Shown here: piece by piece, positions 44,774 through 59,219 of the stretch | Position numbering within the stretch: position 1 is the first letter of the stretch | Layout of the letters: the number at the start of each line of letters is the position of its first letter | Assembly: GCF_026210795.1 (NCBI RefSeq) | Contig: NC_089430.1 | Span: forward strand, 4,278,001 to 4,342,000 | Length of the DNA: 64,000 bases | Source: Rhizophagus irregularis | Taxonomy: Eukaryota; Glomeromycota; Glomeromycetes; Glomerales; Glomeraceae | Reading direction: 5' to 3' | Position numbers and translations under genes: made by a program | The notes under the pieces: model-generated | Seen by the model: only the letters and a program-made list of their open reading frames with translations | The model's database searches: none | What the model was told of the DNA's origin: nothing

Positions 44774-47470
44774 AAATACTTAAATTGATTGTAAGAAACA
44801 TAAATGGTACTATGCAGTGTGCTAATATTACCTCTTCAAAATATACTCCTGGTTATCCATTTACTGCTGCATGATTTGGTTTAAATGTTCTACATTTATT
44901 ACTAAGTAAAAAATAACTTATTTTTGCTTATTATGTAACAAATCTGCCTATGTAAAAATTTTCCTTTATCCACAAGCCATAACTAAAACAAATTGGTTAT
45001 TTTATAATCATAACAGTTTTCAATATTTTTAGAACAAAGGTTGAATTTTCAAAAAAATCTTATGAATAATTGAAAACTGTTACATTTTAAAATAAATCTG
45101 GTATTGTTAGCTGGACCTACAGTATATTATGGAACTATCCTCATATGCTTATGAATATTCCTTTGGTAAAAAGTGATAAACTCAAGAAAAAGTTTATAAC
45201 GTCATTATACTTTTTAGTAATCATAAATTTGTAATTTGAATTTGGTAAACTATTCTCGTTTTTAAATTGTTTAATTATCCTATTTCTGTTTTTTTTTTCC
45301 AACAGTTGAAGCAGTGTCCTTATAGCAAAGTGATAGTCATCTATGTTTGGACATCCAAAAAATTAAACTCATATAATAATCAAGCTATTTGAACATTTAG
45401 ACTAGCTATGAATAACTTGATTAATCTGCTATTAGACTAAGTTGGAGACAATAGATGGAGTAGACTTTAAAGAATACTATGCTCAATATGATCTAAAAGT
45501 TTGCTTTGACAATATCTGTTCAATATTTTAATTATAGTCATTCAATAAATAAATTTGTAAGTTAGCTGGTCTTATATTTAATAACTTTATATGAATGTAT
45601 TGATCCTTGTTGGACAGTTGCTGAATTTATTTTGTACTATAAGTTCTAAAGCCTTAAGAATTTCCAAGTGAAGAATCTGTACATAAAGTAAGTGATGGTA
45701 TAATATTCTCAACAGTACTTTGATAATGTTTATTAAAGATTTTAATTTGTGTATGACTAAAATTTGAAGGGTTATTGAGTAGCATTGGTAGTCATTCTTT
45801 AAATATTTTATTGCTATATAAAAGAAAGTATATAATATTGTTCAATATTGTATTGAAGTGATACTATATTATTGGTATTGATGATTATTGTAAACCAATA
45901 ATTAACTATATAGTGTTTATTGTAATATAATAAAATTCAAAGGGATGTTTAAAAATTAATTATATTGTAAATTTTTTTTAGAATATACAGCTTGACCAAA
46001 TTTTGCATTCAATCTGTTAAAATTATCATATTATTTATTAATGATATTATATATATTGTTTTCTTTAATGATTTAAAATTCCTAAGTAAATATTTTTGAG
46101 AGAACATAAGGGGAATTTAACAATGAAATTTATGAATTACAGACTTATTTATAATAAAATTTTGATTGTTTAATTTAGTGATGTACAGAATTTTGCCACA
46201 TATTTATGTCAAAGCCAAAAAAATTGCTACAGCCACAAAATCAAAGTTATAATATCCAGAAAGAATTTCTAAGCATAGCCTTATTATATATGCTAAGCCC
46301 TTACAAAGTCGAAAATTGATATTTGATTAGTTTTAAACCTGTTAAACAACATTTTTTAGCCTTTTAGAACCTGTTTTATTATTATAGGTTTTTTTATTAT
46401 TATTTAAGAGGCATGTAGTTTGTTTATACAACATAATTTATACAATGTAACAACGTATATGATATAAAGAATTGTAGAATGCAAAGCACATGATTTATGA
46501 TCATATGATGTATGGTATGTAATTTTAATATTAAACAAAATTGATTGTAAAAAATAAATCTAAAAAAAATTTTAATTTTTTTCTGTATTGTTAACACAAT
46601 ATATCAATATATAAAGTGAAAATTTTCACAATTTAATGATATATACAGAATACTTTTCATTATTTTTAATTTAGTTCATTACTTCTATTTTAAATCTTTT
46701 TTCGTATACAAAAAGATTAGTAAAGGATTATTTTATGATAAATTATTTTGTTATTTTTGGATAAATGAAGCCATTAAGATTAGTAATTATAAATACTAAT
46801 AAAATCACATTATTTAATGACTTTACAGTATAGAATGTTTAAATTTTATATTTCTATAAAGTGTATATAATTAGGATAAAGAAATAGCGGTCTGAATCAG
46901 TTCTGAAAACTGTTTAACAATTTAAAATCAAACTGGATTTATTTCTAAACTCTCTGAAAGAAACTATAAAAAAAACTATAAAAAAAAATTTAGTATAAGC
47001 ACACCTCCGTTCGAAATAAGAATGATGGCAAATTAGTATGGTCATTCACAATTTTTTTAACTAATATGTCTTCACATATTCTATTTTTATATATTTAATT
47101 TGACGCTCTTAATTTTAATTACCTTGGGATTACCTAGAACCGAAAAGGAAGTGAATGAGCATTCCCATATGTAAGATGCATTGTACTACTAAGTTTATCA
47201 CGTGAATAAGCCTGTGAAACCAACTAATTCTAGAATAAATTTTTCGCTGCTTACAAATTCTTTTGTGAAATCATTTCAGGCTGATTTACGATTAATTTCG
47301 GCAATGATACTATATAGATCACATGATTTAACTTGTAAATTTGTCATTTTAACACTGGTTAATTTTAAGTGATCGACATACAAATATAGCATTATATCAA
47401 ACTCGTGATTATTCCTTATAAATTGAATTTTTGAACAAGAAAATTATTAACGCGTTGTTTTAATTTTTTT
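44774..47470. other. 2.7-kb AT-rich intergenic
   Basis: Nothing recognisable. It precedes BTB gene D, whose upstream region lacks the block shared by genes A-C. Confidence 0.35.
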
Positions 47471-47501
47471 TTTAAAAAAAAAAAATCCGAAAGGAAAAAA
47501 T

Positions 47502-48999
47502 ATGACAACAACTTTTCATCATAATCTTTCAAAGGATTTTTCCTTAATATTAAATGATGCAGATGATTACAATGTTATTATTCAAGTTGGTGAAAACAAT
47601 ACAAAAGAATTTCGTGCACACTCAATTGTTTTACGTGCTCGTTCACCTTATTTCAAAACTGCACTTTCCGTTAATTGGATAACAAGAGAAAATAATATGA
47701 TTATATTTAATAAACCAAATGTTACTCCAATCGTTTTTGAAATGATTTTAAAGTAAGAAAGATTGATACATAAATTTTTTTATTTTATATAATGTTATTT
47801 TTAATTTATTAACATATTTTAAAATATTAATTAGATATATTTATACTGGTGAACTTGATCTGACTAATCAATCAGGTGAAGACATTCTTGGTTTATTAGT
47901 TGCATCTGATGAATTACTTCTTGAAGAGTTATTCGAATATGTTCAAGATTATTTGATCGAAAAACTAAATAGCTGGATTTATGAAAATGTTGATCTCATT
48001 CTTCATTCTGTATTTAATCTTGAAAATTGTAAGAAATTAAGAGATTATTGTCTTGAATTTATCTGCAAAGATCCACTACCATTTATGTCTTCAGAAATTT
48101 TTCCTTTAATAAAAAAGGAAATTCTTTTTTGCTTGCTCCAAAGGGACGACTTATCTATTGAAGAAATTATCATTTGGGATTATTTAATTAAATGGGGCAT
48201 TGAACAAACCCCCGGTCTTGAAAGTAATAAGGCAAAGTGGAATGAAGAAAATTATCAAGCGTTGAAGAAAACTTTAAATCAATTTATTCCACTTATTCAA
48301 TTTGTTAAAATTTCGCGAGCAGATTTTTTTGATAAAGTTCGACCTTATAAAGCCATTATTCCTAATGATATTTATGATGAAATTGAAGAATTTTATTATA
48401 AAGATACTTTACCAAAGAATTTATCACCTAGAAAAGGTTTACTAACAAAAATTAAATCAAGCATTATCAAACCAAATCTTGCAAATATTATATTTAATTG
48501 GATTGATAAAAAGGATATCATGTATACACGTACTATAAATGATCCAGTTTATAAGTTCGACCTTATTTATCGTGGTAGTCGTGATGGAATTAATAATGAA
48601 ACATTTAAAGATTATTGTAATGGACGAGTAGCAAGTTTAGTTTTAATTAAGGTTCAAAATTCAAACAAGATTTTTGGAGGGTATAGCTCTATAGGATTTA
48701 ATTCAATAGGAGATGGTTATTTTGTTGAATTTGGATATCTATGGTATAGTTCATCAGATAACTTTATTTTCTCATTTGAACATGGAGAAGACACACAAAA
48801 TATGAAAATAAGTCGGGTAATAGATTATTCTAAATCTATAATTATTAATCGCGCTGGATTTAATTTTGGATGGGGTTCATTATGTATGACCAATCAAACT
48901 TTACACCTTAATAATAGCGACAATGCTTATGAAAATAATTTACACACTAATAGAACTTATTTGATCGAAGAGATTGAAACGTTTACCATAAGTCCATAA
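47502..48999 (+). CDS. BTB-BACK-TLDc protein D
   Basis: A 471-aa product from exons 47502-47752 and 47835-48999, GT-AG intron 47753-47834. The split Lys codon gives ILK|YIYTG as in genes A and C. BTB about 19-125 (one residue shorter: VGENNTKEF), BACK about 130-275 (IIIWDYLIKWGIEQTPGL), TLDc about 295-471 (GSRDG, IFGGYSSIGF, DNFIFSFEH; C-term more diverged). No disablements. It lies on the opposite strand and ~14 kb from the A-B-C cluster, so it is an older or dispersed copy. Expected role as for gene A. Confidence 0.88.
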
Positions 49000-50341
49000 C
49001 TAGATAATTATTCAATAAATGTCATTTACTAAGTTAAAATAAATAAAGAATATAGAAAATGATTTATGATGATGAAAACTTTAATGAAAAAACAAAGATT
49101 TTAACAATTGTCATATAAAATAACATTATTTAGATACAGTATCTTGAAAGATTAGGCCTTCACTAGTAAATATGATTTACAAATATGCTACGAATTAAAA
49201 GATGTTTATTCAATAAATTCAATAATATAATGTGAAAATATAAAATTAAATTGCAGGTATGAAGAACAATTTGCATATTATATTAATTGCATCACACAAT
49301 AATTTTTTTAGTCGTTGTAAATTTTATTACGTGCATGATTATAGTTAGAAACATTTACAACTATCACGACTATAAAAAAAAATTATGGTTTAAAGCGTTT
49401 GTATAAATACCAAACAAGTCGATACCTACAAAAAGAAAATTAAAAGAAAAGAAAAGAAACGTTAGTTAAAATATTTTTCTGTTTAATTTATTAATATGTG
49501 TATATAATTATGTTTAATTTATAAAAGATATGTGCTTTAGCCATGCTTGTAATCTGCCAAAGACTTCTTTCCTTTTTCTGAATCATATCTAAAATTAATA
49601 ATAGAAATAAGTATAAAGTATCGAATTCTTCTGTGCTAAATTTATTCTAAGATCAAGAATGATAAAAATCAAAATTAACTCTTAAGTTCAAAATTGCTAT
49701 CGAAAAAAAGAAATGTTGGGAGAACCGATCTGAGTTATAAATAAAACCGCTTTTAAAATAAATGTTAACTGACCGAACTATCCATATCACTGATTATTTT
49801 GAAGATAAAAAGATAAAAGTAAATTTTATTCATTTGTTCAAAGCTAATAGATAGTTTTAAAAATAAATAATAATTACATAAAAAAATTCAATTAATATGT
49901 CAAGTTATAATATTTTTTTAAAATAAAATGATCATGAATCAAACATCATTCACGAAAACAAAAGACGAAGTTAATAATAAAAAAAATTAACCTGTTATAA
50001 TATTTTAATATACCTGATCATAACTATGAATGAGTTTATAAAGTTTAATAATTTTCTATTTTTTCGTTATTCTAAAAAAATTATACTTTTATAATTTAAC
50101 ATAACGCTAGTATATCAATCACAAAAGTACAGTCCTTTCCTTCACTACTGAAATAAAAAAAATTATGTAGCTTATCCCAATAATCGCTAATATTCCATTT
50201 TTTTATTAAAATTTGAACGTATTCAAATGTAGTTTATGTAAAATCATATGATAAAAATGTAGTTTAAACTATAAAATAAATAAATAAATAAATATACATA
50301 TATATATTGATTCTTTAGAAATAATTTACAGTGAAAATTAT
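49000..50341. other. AT-rich intergenic, nothing seen
   Basis: Between convergent gene D and kinase 2. No gene or clear repeat. Confidence 0.35.
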
Positions 50342-51979
50342 TTAGTTAATACTATCACCATCTGTTATTTAAAGTTTAAAATAAAACATTGGTGAATTAG
50401 TTTTAATTTTACATCATAAAAATAATATCACGAATATATAATAGATTATATTTACCTTCTAACCTTGATGTGCTAGGAACTTCTAAGTTAATTAATTGAG
50501 AATCTTGACAACCTATCAAATTAAATAAGTTTTAATTATTTAATAAAATTTAAAAAATATAATATAGTAAAATGTAATACCTTCATTATCTTCTTCATTA
50601 AGATATGTAGTAGCAATAAAAGATGAATTAATAGGTTTTGACAAATTACTGAATGTAAATGCTCTACTAGTATAAATAGCATCAGGTTTTTTTTCATTTG
50701 AGGTTGAAATATTTGGTATTTCTTTATCAGCTTCTTCAAATACAGCTTTAACTACTTCTCCTTTATAACCATATTTTTCATTATCACTATAATTATTCCA
50801 ACAAATTAATATTTCGTGTAATTCATTGGCTGTTGGTCTTTGATTTGGATTAGCATTCATACATCTATGAGCTAATTTCTTATAAATTTCAGGAGTTCCT
50901 TTTCCAAATTCTGGTCTGAGTCCATTACATATTTCTAATGCTAAGCCACCATCATGTTTTCTTTTATAAAAAGGAGGTTTTCCAGATGATAATTCAGCCA
51001 TAACTACACCAAAGCTATAAATGTCAGAAGATAATGTATATGGTTCTCCATTTAAAACTTCTGGAGCAATATATGGCAACACACCAACTATTTTATTACT
51101 ATCTGATGATTTCTGTTCATTTGATGGTCTAGATAATCCAAAATCTGAAATATAAGAATTAACGCCAATACTTAATATATTTCCACTATGAAAATCTTTA
51201 TGAAAATATCCTAATTCATGTAAATTTTTAAGGTCAAATGCTGAATCCGATAAATATCTAATTTTCCCATTCCATAAAGTTTTTTTAAAATTACTTGAAA
51301 GAATATTTCTCAAATTTCCACCATCTGCATATTGCATGATCATTATAATTTCTTCAGTTTCTGGGTCTTTAGATATTCCATAAAATTTTAAAGAATCATC
51401 TTGTAAACAATTTAATTTCCAATGCGTTTTAAGCTATTAATTAAATTAAATCAAATTAATATTTTCAAAAAAATTAAAAAATATAAAATATAAATGAAAA
51501 TATACCTCATTTAAATAATCAGCTGACATATTCTGTGATCCATTTAGCCTTTTCAAGGCAACTTTCATGGATTCAGGTTCTTCTTTTATCCAATTTCCAT
51601 CATCTTGTTTAATGTATTTTGCATCACCATCAATCCAAGTTGCAGAATACACTTTTGCAAATCCACCTTCACCTATTTGTTTCATATCTTCAAATCTATC
51701 AAATGGAACCCATTCAAGAAATGATGGGCCAAATTCATCATTACCAATATATTTCTCACGTGCATCATAAATCGTATCCTTGATAAGATTATCAATATCA
51801 TCATTTCCACTGGTCCATCCTTCAATTATGCAACGAGGAACACATTCTTTACACCAAAATTTTTCATCATTTGGGTCATCACAATTTTCATGATTAATTT
51901 TTGATGAATTTGGATTTTTATCAGAAATATTTAATTCATTAAATTCAGTTACGACTTCGTTTTCATTAATAAAATTCAT
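50342..51979 (-). CDS. TKL-type protein kinase with WTSGN region (kinase 2)
   Basis: A 467-aa product from exons 51979-51506, 51433-50581, 50512-50456 and 50361-50342 (stop TAA 50344-50342). All introns are GT-AG with phases identical to kinase 1. Motifs: FWCKEC, WTSGN, GEGGFAKVY glycine loop, VALKRL beta-3 Lys, DFG, APEVL, DIYSFG. The catalytic segment reads HKDFHSGN instead of HRDFHSGN. Arg to Lys before the catalytic Asp is conservative and the Asp is kept, so activity is plausible. The C-terminal tail, including the 57- and 20-nt last exons, is nearly the same as in kinase 1. Likely a recent dispersed duplicate in inverted orientation. Confidence 0.88.
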
Positions 51980-52009
51980 TTTTAAATTTATGTTTTGTTA
52001 GTATTTTGC

Positions 52010-52105
52010 TTCAAATTTGCGAAAAAAGAATTTTACGTTCGAAAAAAAAAAAATTGGCGTTACTTTTATATTTATATTCAATGAAGATAAAAAAGGAATT
52101 ATTTC
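52010..52105 (-). promoter_or_regulatory. Putative promoter of kinase 2
   Basis: On the minus strand aaataattccttttttatct, attgaatat, atataaaa-type element, T run and cgaacgtaaa follow in the same order as upstream of kinase 1. Confidence 0.5.
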
Positions 52106-52259
52106 AACCAAAATTGTCATTGACATAATTGTGATACATCGCAGTATCACAATCAACATACTACAATCCGAAGTGTAACGAAGGTGATACAATGTCCTGC
52201 AGATGTCCGTCTGACACGTGACGAAGTACAACAATAAAACTTTAAACAGCACTTCGGAC

Positions 52260-53050
52260 TTAATAACGGTTTCCGTTTCCTAGATCATTCCAATAATTAA
52301 AATTTATTAAAGTCTACTAATTTTGTTGATAAGTGAAATGTAGCACTAAAAATTTTGTTATTTGAACATTAAATTATATCTTAATTTACTTTCCGTTGTT
52401 TAAATTAACAAACGTTACAAAACCTTTTTAATCGTGGGTAACATTCATTATTTATTATACTTAATAAACTTAACGTACATAAAACCAATTAAAAAACAAC
52501 TTCTTTAATATTTAATGTGATACTTTCTAATTTTTATATTGTACTTATTATTAAAGTTTGAACGTTTTTTATATTCGTATTTTTTTCTAATAGAAAAGGA
52601 AAAGTAAGAAATTATTTAAAAAACTATAAATTTTATTACGTATATATTTAATTTTATATTTAACATTTTTAATATTTATATTATTACATTAAAATAAATA
52701 AGTTTATCTGATGAATAATAAAATTGAATAATATAATGATAATTAAGAGATTCTTTCAAAAAAATTTCATCACAAAAGAGTTTGATAGGAAAAAAAAAAA
52801 ATTTTTTTGAAAATAATCACGTTATGGTCGTTGATTGACAAGAAGTTACACAAGAAATTTATGTTTTATATAATTATGTAATTGAGTTATTTTCGACACA
52901 GATCAATATACAATACTGATGAACTAATTACGTCATAGGATTTTTACCGTAAAATGAATAGCACAATCATATGATACATGTCAATCAATTTCTGATGTGC
53001 AAATATAACGAACTTTACTCTTTTTTAATTTATTTTGCAAATTTTTTTTT
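52260..53050. other. AT-rich stretch, nothing seen
   Basis: No supportable feature. Confidence 0.35.
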
Positions 53051-53089
53051 TATTTTAAAGATTGGAAATGAAGATTAAAGTTTTTTTTT

Positions 53090-54395
53090 AAAGATCCTCC
53101 CATAACGTTAAAGCAATGCTGACGATTGAGACGCTATTATTCGAGTTTGTGAAAACAAAATACAGAGGTTTCGTGCATATTCGCTTAATTTACCTGCTCG
53201 TTATTTCAAAAGTGTACTTTCTGTTAATTAGATGAAAAAGGAAATTAATATGATAATACTTAATAAACCAAATATTATTCCATCCGTTTTTGAAATAATT
53301 TTAACGTAAGTATATTTTATTTTATTAATTTTTATATTGGAGCATTATTTGTTGCTTTTAAATTTTAATGAAAAAAAAAAATTACTATTTAATTTAAATA
53401 TATTGACATTGGTGAACTTGTTTTGACTGGGTGAAAATATTCTTAGTTTGCTAGTTACATCCGATGGATTATTTCTTGAAGATTTATTTGGATTTGTTTA
53501 TAATTACTTACTTAAAAACGAGCCGTGAAAATTTTGTGTTTAACTTTGATAATTGCAAGAAATTAAAAGATTATTGTCTTGAATCTATCCGCAACATTCT
53601 ATTAACATTTTTTCGTCAAAAGCTTTTCTTTCAAATAAATAAGGAAATACTTTTTGCTTGTGAATTATTAATTGAAGAAGTTATCGTTTGAAATTATTTA
53701 ATTAAGTGAGTATTGAACAAAACTCCTGGTCTTGGGAATGAGAATAATGTGATAGAGCCAAATGGAATAATGAATTACTAAGCATCAAAATTGACTTTAA
53801 ACCAATTTACTCCTCTTGTTCTATTTTTGGAAATTCTTAATGATGACTTTCTTACTATTATTCCTGACAATACTTATTAGAAATTCATTATAAAAATTTT
53901 TTATCTAAACTACAACTTTATTACCTAAAACTAGTTTAATATTCAAATCAAATATAAAACTTGCAAATATAATAATTAATTGAATCGATAAAAACGTCAT
54001 ACTAGAAATGATTCTTTATATCAATCAGTTTAAGCATTTTATCGTGGTATTCGTGATGAAATTAATAATAGTTTATTTAAAAATAAATGTAATGGTCAAA
54101 TAATAAGTGTAGTTTTAATTAAAAGTTAAACAATCAACAACAATTTCTGGTGGATAATATAGCTTTTATTGGTTTTAATTCTTTAAGAGATAATTATGTT
54201 ATTAATAATGTTTATGGTTATCGATTTTACAAGTCGTCGATAATTTTATTTTCTCATTTAAAGATAGTAAAGTTACTCAAAATATGAAAACAAGTCGTTT
54301 TAAAGCAATATTCAAAGATAATCGTTGTGGATTTAATTTTGGTAATGGTTTATTGAGTATGAATAATAAAATTTTACATGTTAAATAATTTAAAT
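53090..54395 (+). pseudogene. BTB-BACK-TLDc pseudogene F
   Basis: Collinear with gene D but heavily mutated. Exon 1 relic at 53120-53308 (NKPNIIPSVFEIIL then gtaag), intron, exon 2 relic from about 53400. BACK remnant at 53520-53720 reads NFDNCKKLKDYCLESI. TLDc remnant at 54030-54390 is detectable by IRD..NNSLFKNKCNG and GFNFGNG. Many frameshifts and stops. It is older than pseudogene B. Confidence 0.75.
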
Positions 54396-54399
54396 ACGT

Positions 54400-55985
54400 G
54401 TAATAGTAATATAATTGGCAAAATTAGGATCTTTATCACATCTAATCGATAATTTATTTTAGAAAATTTTAAAATTTAGATTTGTATTTTTTTTTAAGAA
54501 TTCGATCAATCTAATTAAGGATTTAGACACTTCAATTAATATAATTCGAATTATTATTTTTTGACAATTTAATACGGTAATAATTATTAGACGAATATGT
54601 AACCGGAACTACTATATCATATTATTAGCAATTTAAAGTACTACTGTAATTAATGAATACTAAATTAAATAATCTCAACCGAAGTAATATTTTAATATCT
54701 TAGACATTGAAATCTTTAATTCCTTTACGATAATCCTTTTGAATTCCAATAATTGATTTCAACTTAAAATTTGTTTTCTAAAATTGTCTACTATGTAAAT
54801 ATTGATTCAGAATATACTGTAATTAATAAATTTATGGGAGATAGAGATTATCAGACAAAGACTGATATCTTCCATCTAATAAATGAATTATTGTACTGCC
54901 ATTAAAAATACTGCGGTGGCTAGTAAGAATTAAAACCACTAAATACTAATATTGATTTTAAACATCCCAGTAAATATATCGGTCAATAAAATCCCATAAA
55001 CTTACAACTAACAGAACAATAATAAATAATTGAATACTTTTAAATTTCACACAATTATTGATTTTCTTTCAAGTTTGACGAATTTATTAAATATCCATAA
55101 TTTTTATTACCTTGGTTTTACCTTTCATTACCTAAACAATATATAAAATATGATTTAATTCCTTATGACATTTTAAAAGTTACGAAGAATCGGCCGCTAT
55201 ATGTTTAATTATTAAAATTTTATAGAATAACATTTGTACATAGCATAAAAATAAATATAATCTTTTTACAAGCGAAATAACTTATCATACATCAATTTAA
55301 AAGGTATCAAAAGATGGCAATAACTTTTCAAGAGTTGTTGAAAGGAGTTGAACAACTTAAAAAGAGACTTATTCCTATAAATATTTTAATATTTTATTTA
55401 TTAAACTAACAATATTTATAAATAAATTATTTACATTGATTTGTATTTGATTTGAATATAAATTTGAGAATATAAACTTATTGCGATAGAAGACAAACTT
55501 ATGGACAGTAGCCATAATTAACAATGAATTGCATATTATCATTCTCTACAATTCTCCTTTGCAATAAATCTTTTAAAAATATAATGGGATTACTTTTGAA
55601 CTTAAAGTGCATTTTAGAATTGGATTATAATATAAAAATAAAAAATAACAATAATAATGATAACCGTGCTCCGTATATTAAATATAATTGCCGATAATTT
55701 CGTTATTTTAAAAAATCAAAAATAAGCTATTACGTGGCCAAATCTTTACCAATTATCTGCTATAATTGGTTAATAATTGTGATATTAATCGTTGCAAAGC
55801 ACAATAACTTATAAATAATATTCTTTATGGCATTAAAATCTCGTTTTTACTGGCATGTATTTCTTAATGAGGTTTTAAATTGTATCCGATTTTTATTAGT
55901 GATTTTGTATCAATGAAAATATTAAATATTGTCTACAGTAAAGATTTCAATTTTCTCAATGGTATAAATTATGTGTGTATTTAAA
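54400..55985. other. AT-rich intergenic, nothing seen
   Basis: No gene supported. Confidence 0.35.
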
Positions 55986-55991
55986 TTATTT

Positions 55992-57534
55992 TCATAATTT
56001 TTTGTTATTATTATTAATATGTAAACTATTTCCGTTCATACACAATGAACTCCGACTAAAATTAAATCCACTACTATCATGAACCATTATGGCTTGAGAT
56101 ACATTTACTACCCGACTTAATTTCTCGTCATTATTTTCGAATGAGAAAATGAAATTATCTGATGAGTTATAAAATAGAAAACCATAACCATCAACAATAT
56201 AATCATCTCCTAATAAACTAAACCCGATAGAACTGTATCCACCAAAAAATTTTATTTGTATCCTTAATTTTGATTAGGACCAAACTTGCTACTCGTCCAT
56301 TACATTTTCTTCTAAAAGATTCATTACTAATTCCATCACGACTATTTATTAATCCAATTAATCATTACTCTTGCAAGTATTGTTTTGATAATATTTGATT
56401 TGTATCTTTCCTATTCTGATTGAAAAATTAATACTAAGCGATAAAGTTATAGATTTTGATAAGGCATCTTTATTAAGAAATCTTTCAATTCCCTCATAAA
56501 TATTATTAGGAATAATAGTTATACAAGGGTAGACTTTATAAAATAAGCCAGTACGAGAAATTTCCAAAAACCGAATAAGAGGAATAAATTGGTTTAAAGT
56601 CAACTTTAATGCTTCGTAATTCTCATTATTCCATTTAGATTTATCATTATTCTCATTCTCAAGACCAAGAGTTTGTTCAAGGCCCCATTTAATTAAATAA
56701 TCCCAAAAAGTAATTTCCTCAATTGGTATGTCATCTCTTTGAAGCAAACAAAAAAGTATTTCCTTATTTATTGAAAGAAAAGCTTTTGAAGACAAAAATG
56801 GTAGTGAACCCTCCGCAGATAGATTTAAAACAATAATCTTGTAATTTCTTGCAATTATCAAATTTAAATACATTATGTAGAATGAAGGCGTTATTTCATG
56901 AACCCAGCTGATTTGTTTTGTAATTAAGTAATTTTGAATTTGTTCAAATAACTCTTCAAGAAATAATTCATGGGATGCAACTAACAATTCAATAATATCT
57001 TCACCCAATTGCTTAGTATAATCGAGCTCACCAGTGTAAATATATCTTAAGTCAAAATAAAAAATAATTTCTTTATTAAAAACAAATAAATAATCAAGCT
57101 TAAAAAATATAAAAATTATCCTTACTTTAAAATCATTTCGAAAACGGTTGGAAGAACATTTGGCTTTTTAAATATAATCATATTATTTTCTTTGGTTATC
57201 CAATTAACAGCCCAGTAAAAAGTTCTTATACCAATATAGGCCAATTATGAAATGAGCCCATTCGGTATAAAATTTGGCCATATTTATTTTAATTTTATCC
57301 CATTTATGGTCCAATTTTTCGTACCAAACGGGCTCATGTATAAATTCAATACAAACCTAATATGAATTCAGTACAGGACTTTTTACTGGGCAGGAAGTGC
57401 AGTTTTAAAATATGTGCACGAAATTCTTTTGTATTTTGGTTTTCACCAACCCGTATTATTACATTGTAATTGTCTGCATTATTCAATATTAAGGAGAGGT
57501 CTTTTGAAAGATTGGAATGAAAAATTAATGTCAT
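55992..57534 (-). pseudogene. BTB-BACK-TLDc pseudogene E with MITE in exon 1
   Basis: Exon 1 begins at the ATG 57534 (HSNLSKDLSLILN, VGENQNTKEFRAH), loses about 30 nt around SVILRARSPY, and is cut by the element at 57211-57390. It resumes at NWITKENN and ends with a gtaag donor near 57127. Exon 2 from about 57046 is open through BTB-C and most of BACK (WDYLIKWGLEQTLGLEN), with a local shift near 56890-56810. It then breaks before TLDc at about 56358. TLDc is traceable in shifted frames to a stop at 55992 (SRDGISNESF, RRKCNGRVASLVLI, GFNFS). Confidence 0.82.
57211..57390. mobile_element. 180-bp TIR element in a BTB exon
   Basis: TIRs cccagtaaaaagt and complement, flanked by a 3-bp duplication cag (57208-57210 and 57391-57393). 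Removing it restores the paralogous reading at this point. The CAG duplication and CCC...GGG ends are shared with the element at 58861-60411. A 3-bp duplication would fit a CACTA/Plavaka- or Harbinger-type transposase. Confidence 0.8.
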
Positions 57535-57540
57535 TTTTTT

Positions 57541-58774
57541 CGTAAGAAAAAATAAAAAAAGGTTGCAAAGTATAAACGAACAATTTATTAATTTCTTTTT
57601 TGACTCAATTTTTGATCATCAATTATGAACATTTGATTGTTTCACATGGCGCCATTCAAATGAATTAATTACGTCATAGACTTTTTTTCGTCCTCTCAAT
57701 GATGAGGATTATATTGCGTTCAATAATGACCTGGTCATTTAAGCTTCCTAATTTTGATTGGTTGACGTTTTATGATTTAATTGACCGACATTTTCGATCA
57801 TTCGATATGACAATTTACGAACTGTCTTTTTTTTTATGGGGCGGAAAATTCGTCGATCAACGTGATTATTTTATTTTTTTATCTAATACTACAAACTATG
57901 AGTTATCCTACAATACTATGATTTTGTGAATGTTTTTTTCAAATAAATAAATGGATGAAATTTTATCCTGTTTAGTTTAATCATTATTGGACGAAAGTTG
58001 TGGATTTATTATAAGATGTCTAAAACTTTCTCTCCAATCGTTATTTATATTTTGTTTGACATTCATTTAAGTAATCCAAGTAAAAAAAAACAGCCTAATT
58101 TATTCAAACAATCTCGTTTATATAAAAAAAAAAAAGTTTGTTTAAATAACAAGTGTTAACTTTATTATAATTATGTTCATATTTATTTATATTTTACAGC
58201 AAGTTCAGTTGTTAAAAACGATATTTAACCACTTCTTTAATTGCTTTCAATTTTTTATTTTTGTTAATTTTTTATTATATATAAAAATTTGTCCAATTAT
58301 TTTTACATGATAAATATTTAGAAACAATTTTATTAGAATGTTCGAAAATCTTCAAGAAACCGTAGAAATTAATTTATTAATTTTTAAATAATTATTTAAA
58401 AATAAACATTCCGAATATAAATTTACTTCTTTAAAAAAATATCATATATTTAGCACATATACCGAATATTTTTAGTATGAAAATTATATGTCACATGATT
58501 CAGTATTTTTTTTTTTTTTTGCGAAAAAAAAATTGAACTTTAATATTTGCAGAAATGATTTTTGCATAACATACGAATTCAATTTATATTGAATAGAATT
58601 TTTCAAAAATATTGTGCTATGAAAATGTTTTGGCCAAAATTATGTAAATTACTTTTGAAATTGGTTAAGGGAAAGCTACTGTATATTTGGTTAACTTGTA
58701 AAAAGTAAAATCTGTCAAAAATATTGAATATTATTAGAAATTATTTTATCGTTAATACTATCACCTCTCCTTTA
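57541..58774. other. AT-rich stretch, nothing seen
   Basis: Short ORF at 57699-57929 has no support beyond length. Confidence 0.35.
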
Positions 58775-59219
58775 GTTCTAAAAGGTTACGGTACATTTCG
58801 CCGAAAGGACGTTTCGACGAAAAATAGGGCCAACATTATGTAGAATTATAAATAACTCAGCCCTATAAAAAATTGGATACGTTTTTTATAAAGTTTTTAT
58901 ACGATTTTTTTCCTTAGAAATAACGTATCATAATAGGATACGGAAAAATGCACAATTCCGTATCACTAAAAATATGGTTTGGATACGGAATTTGCACGGA
59001 ATTCATATGGAATTTACATATCACTGATTTTATCACGAAATTTATACGATTTGGTCACTGAATTTACTATTTGTATTACAGTTTACTATAATTATATTTA
59101 CATAAATCTAATTTTACTTTATTAAATTAAATAAAAAATAAAAAATAAACAAAATATAAATACATTATGAAAATTCCCTCCTTATTAAAACCACCTATTG
59201 CAACCAAAATTATCTATAA

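Noticed and set aside
51998-52252. 84-codon minus-strand ORF upstream of kinase 2
   Set aside because: It covers the conserved promoter block and has no counterpart upstream of kinase 1.
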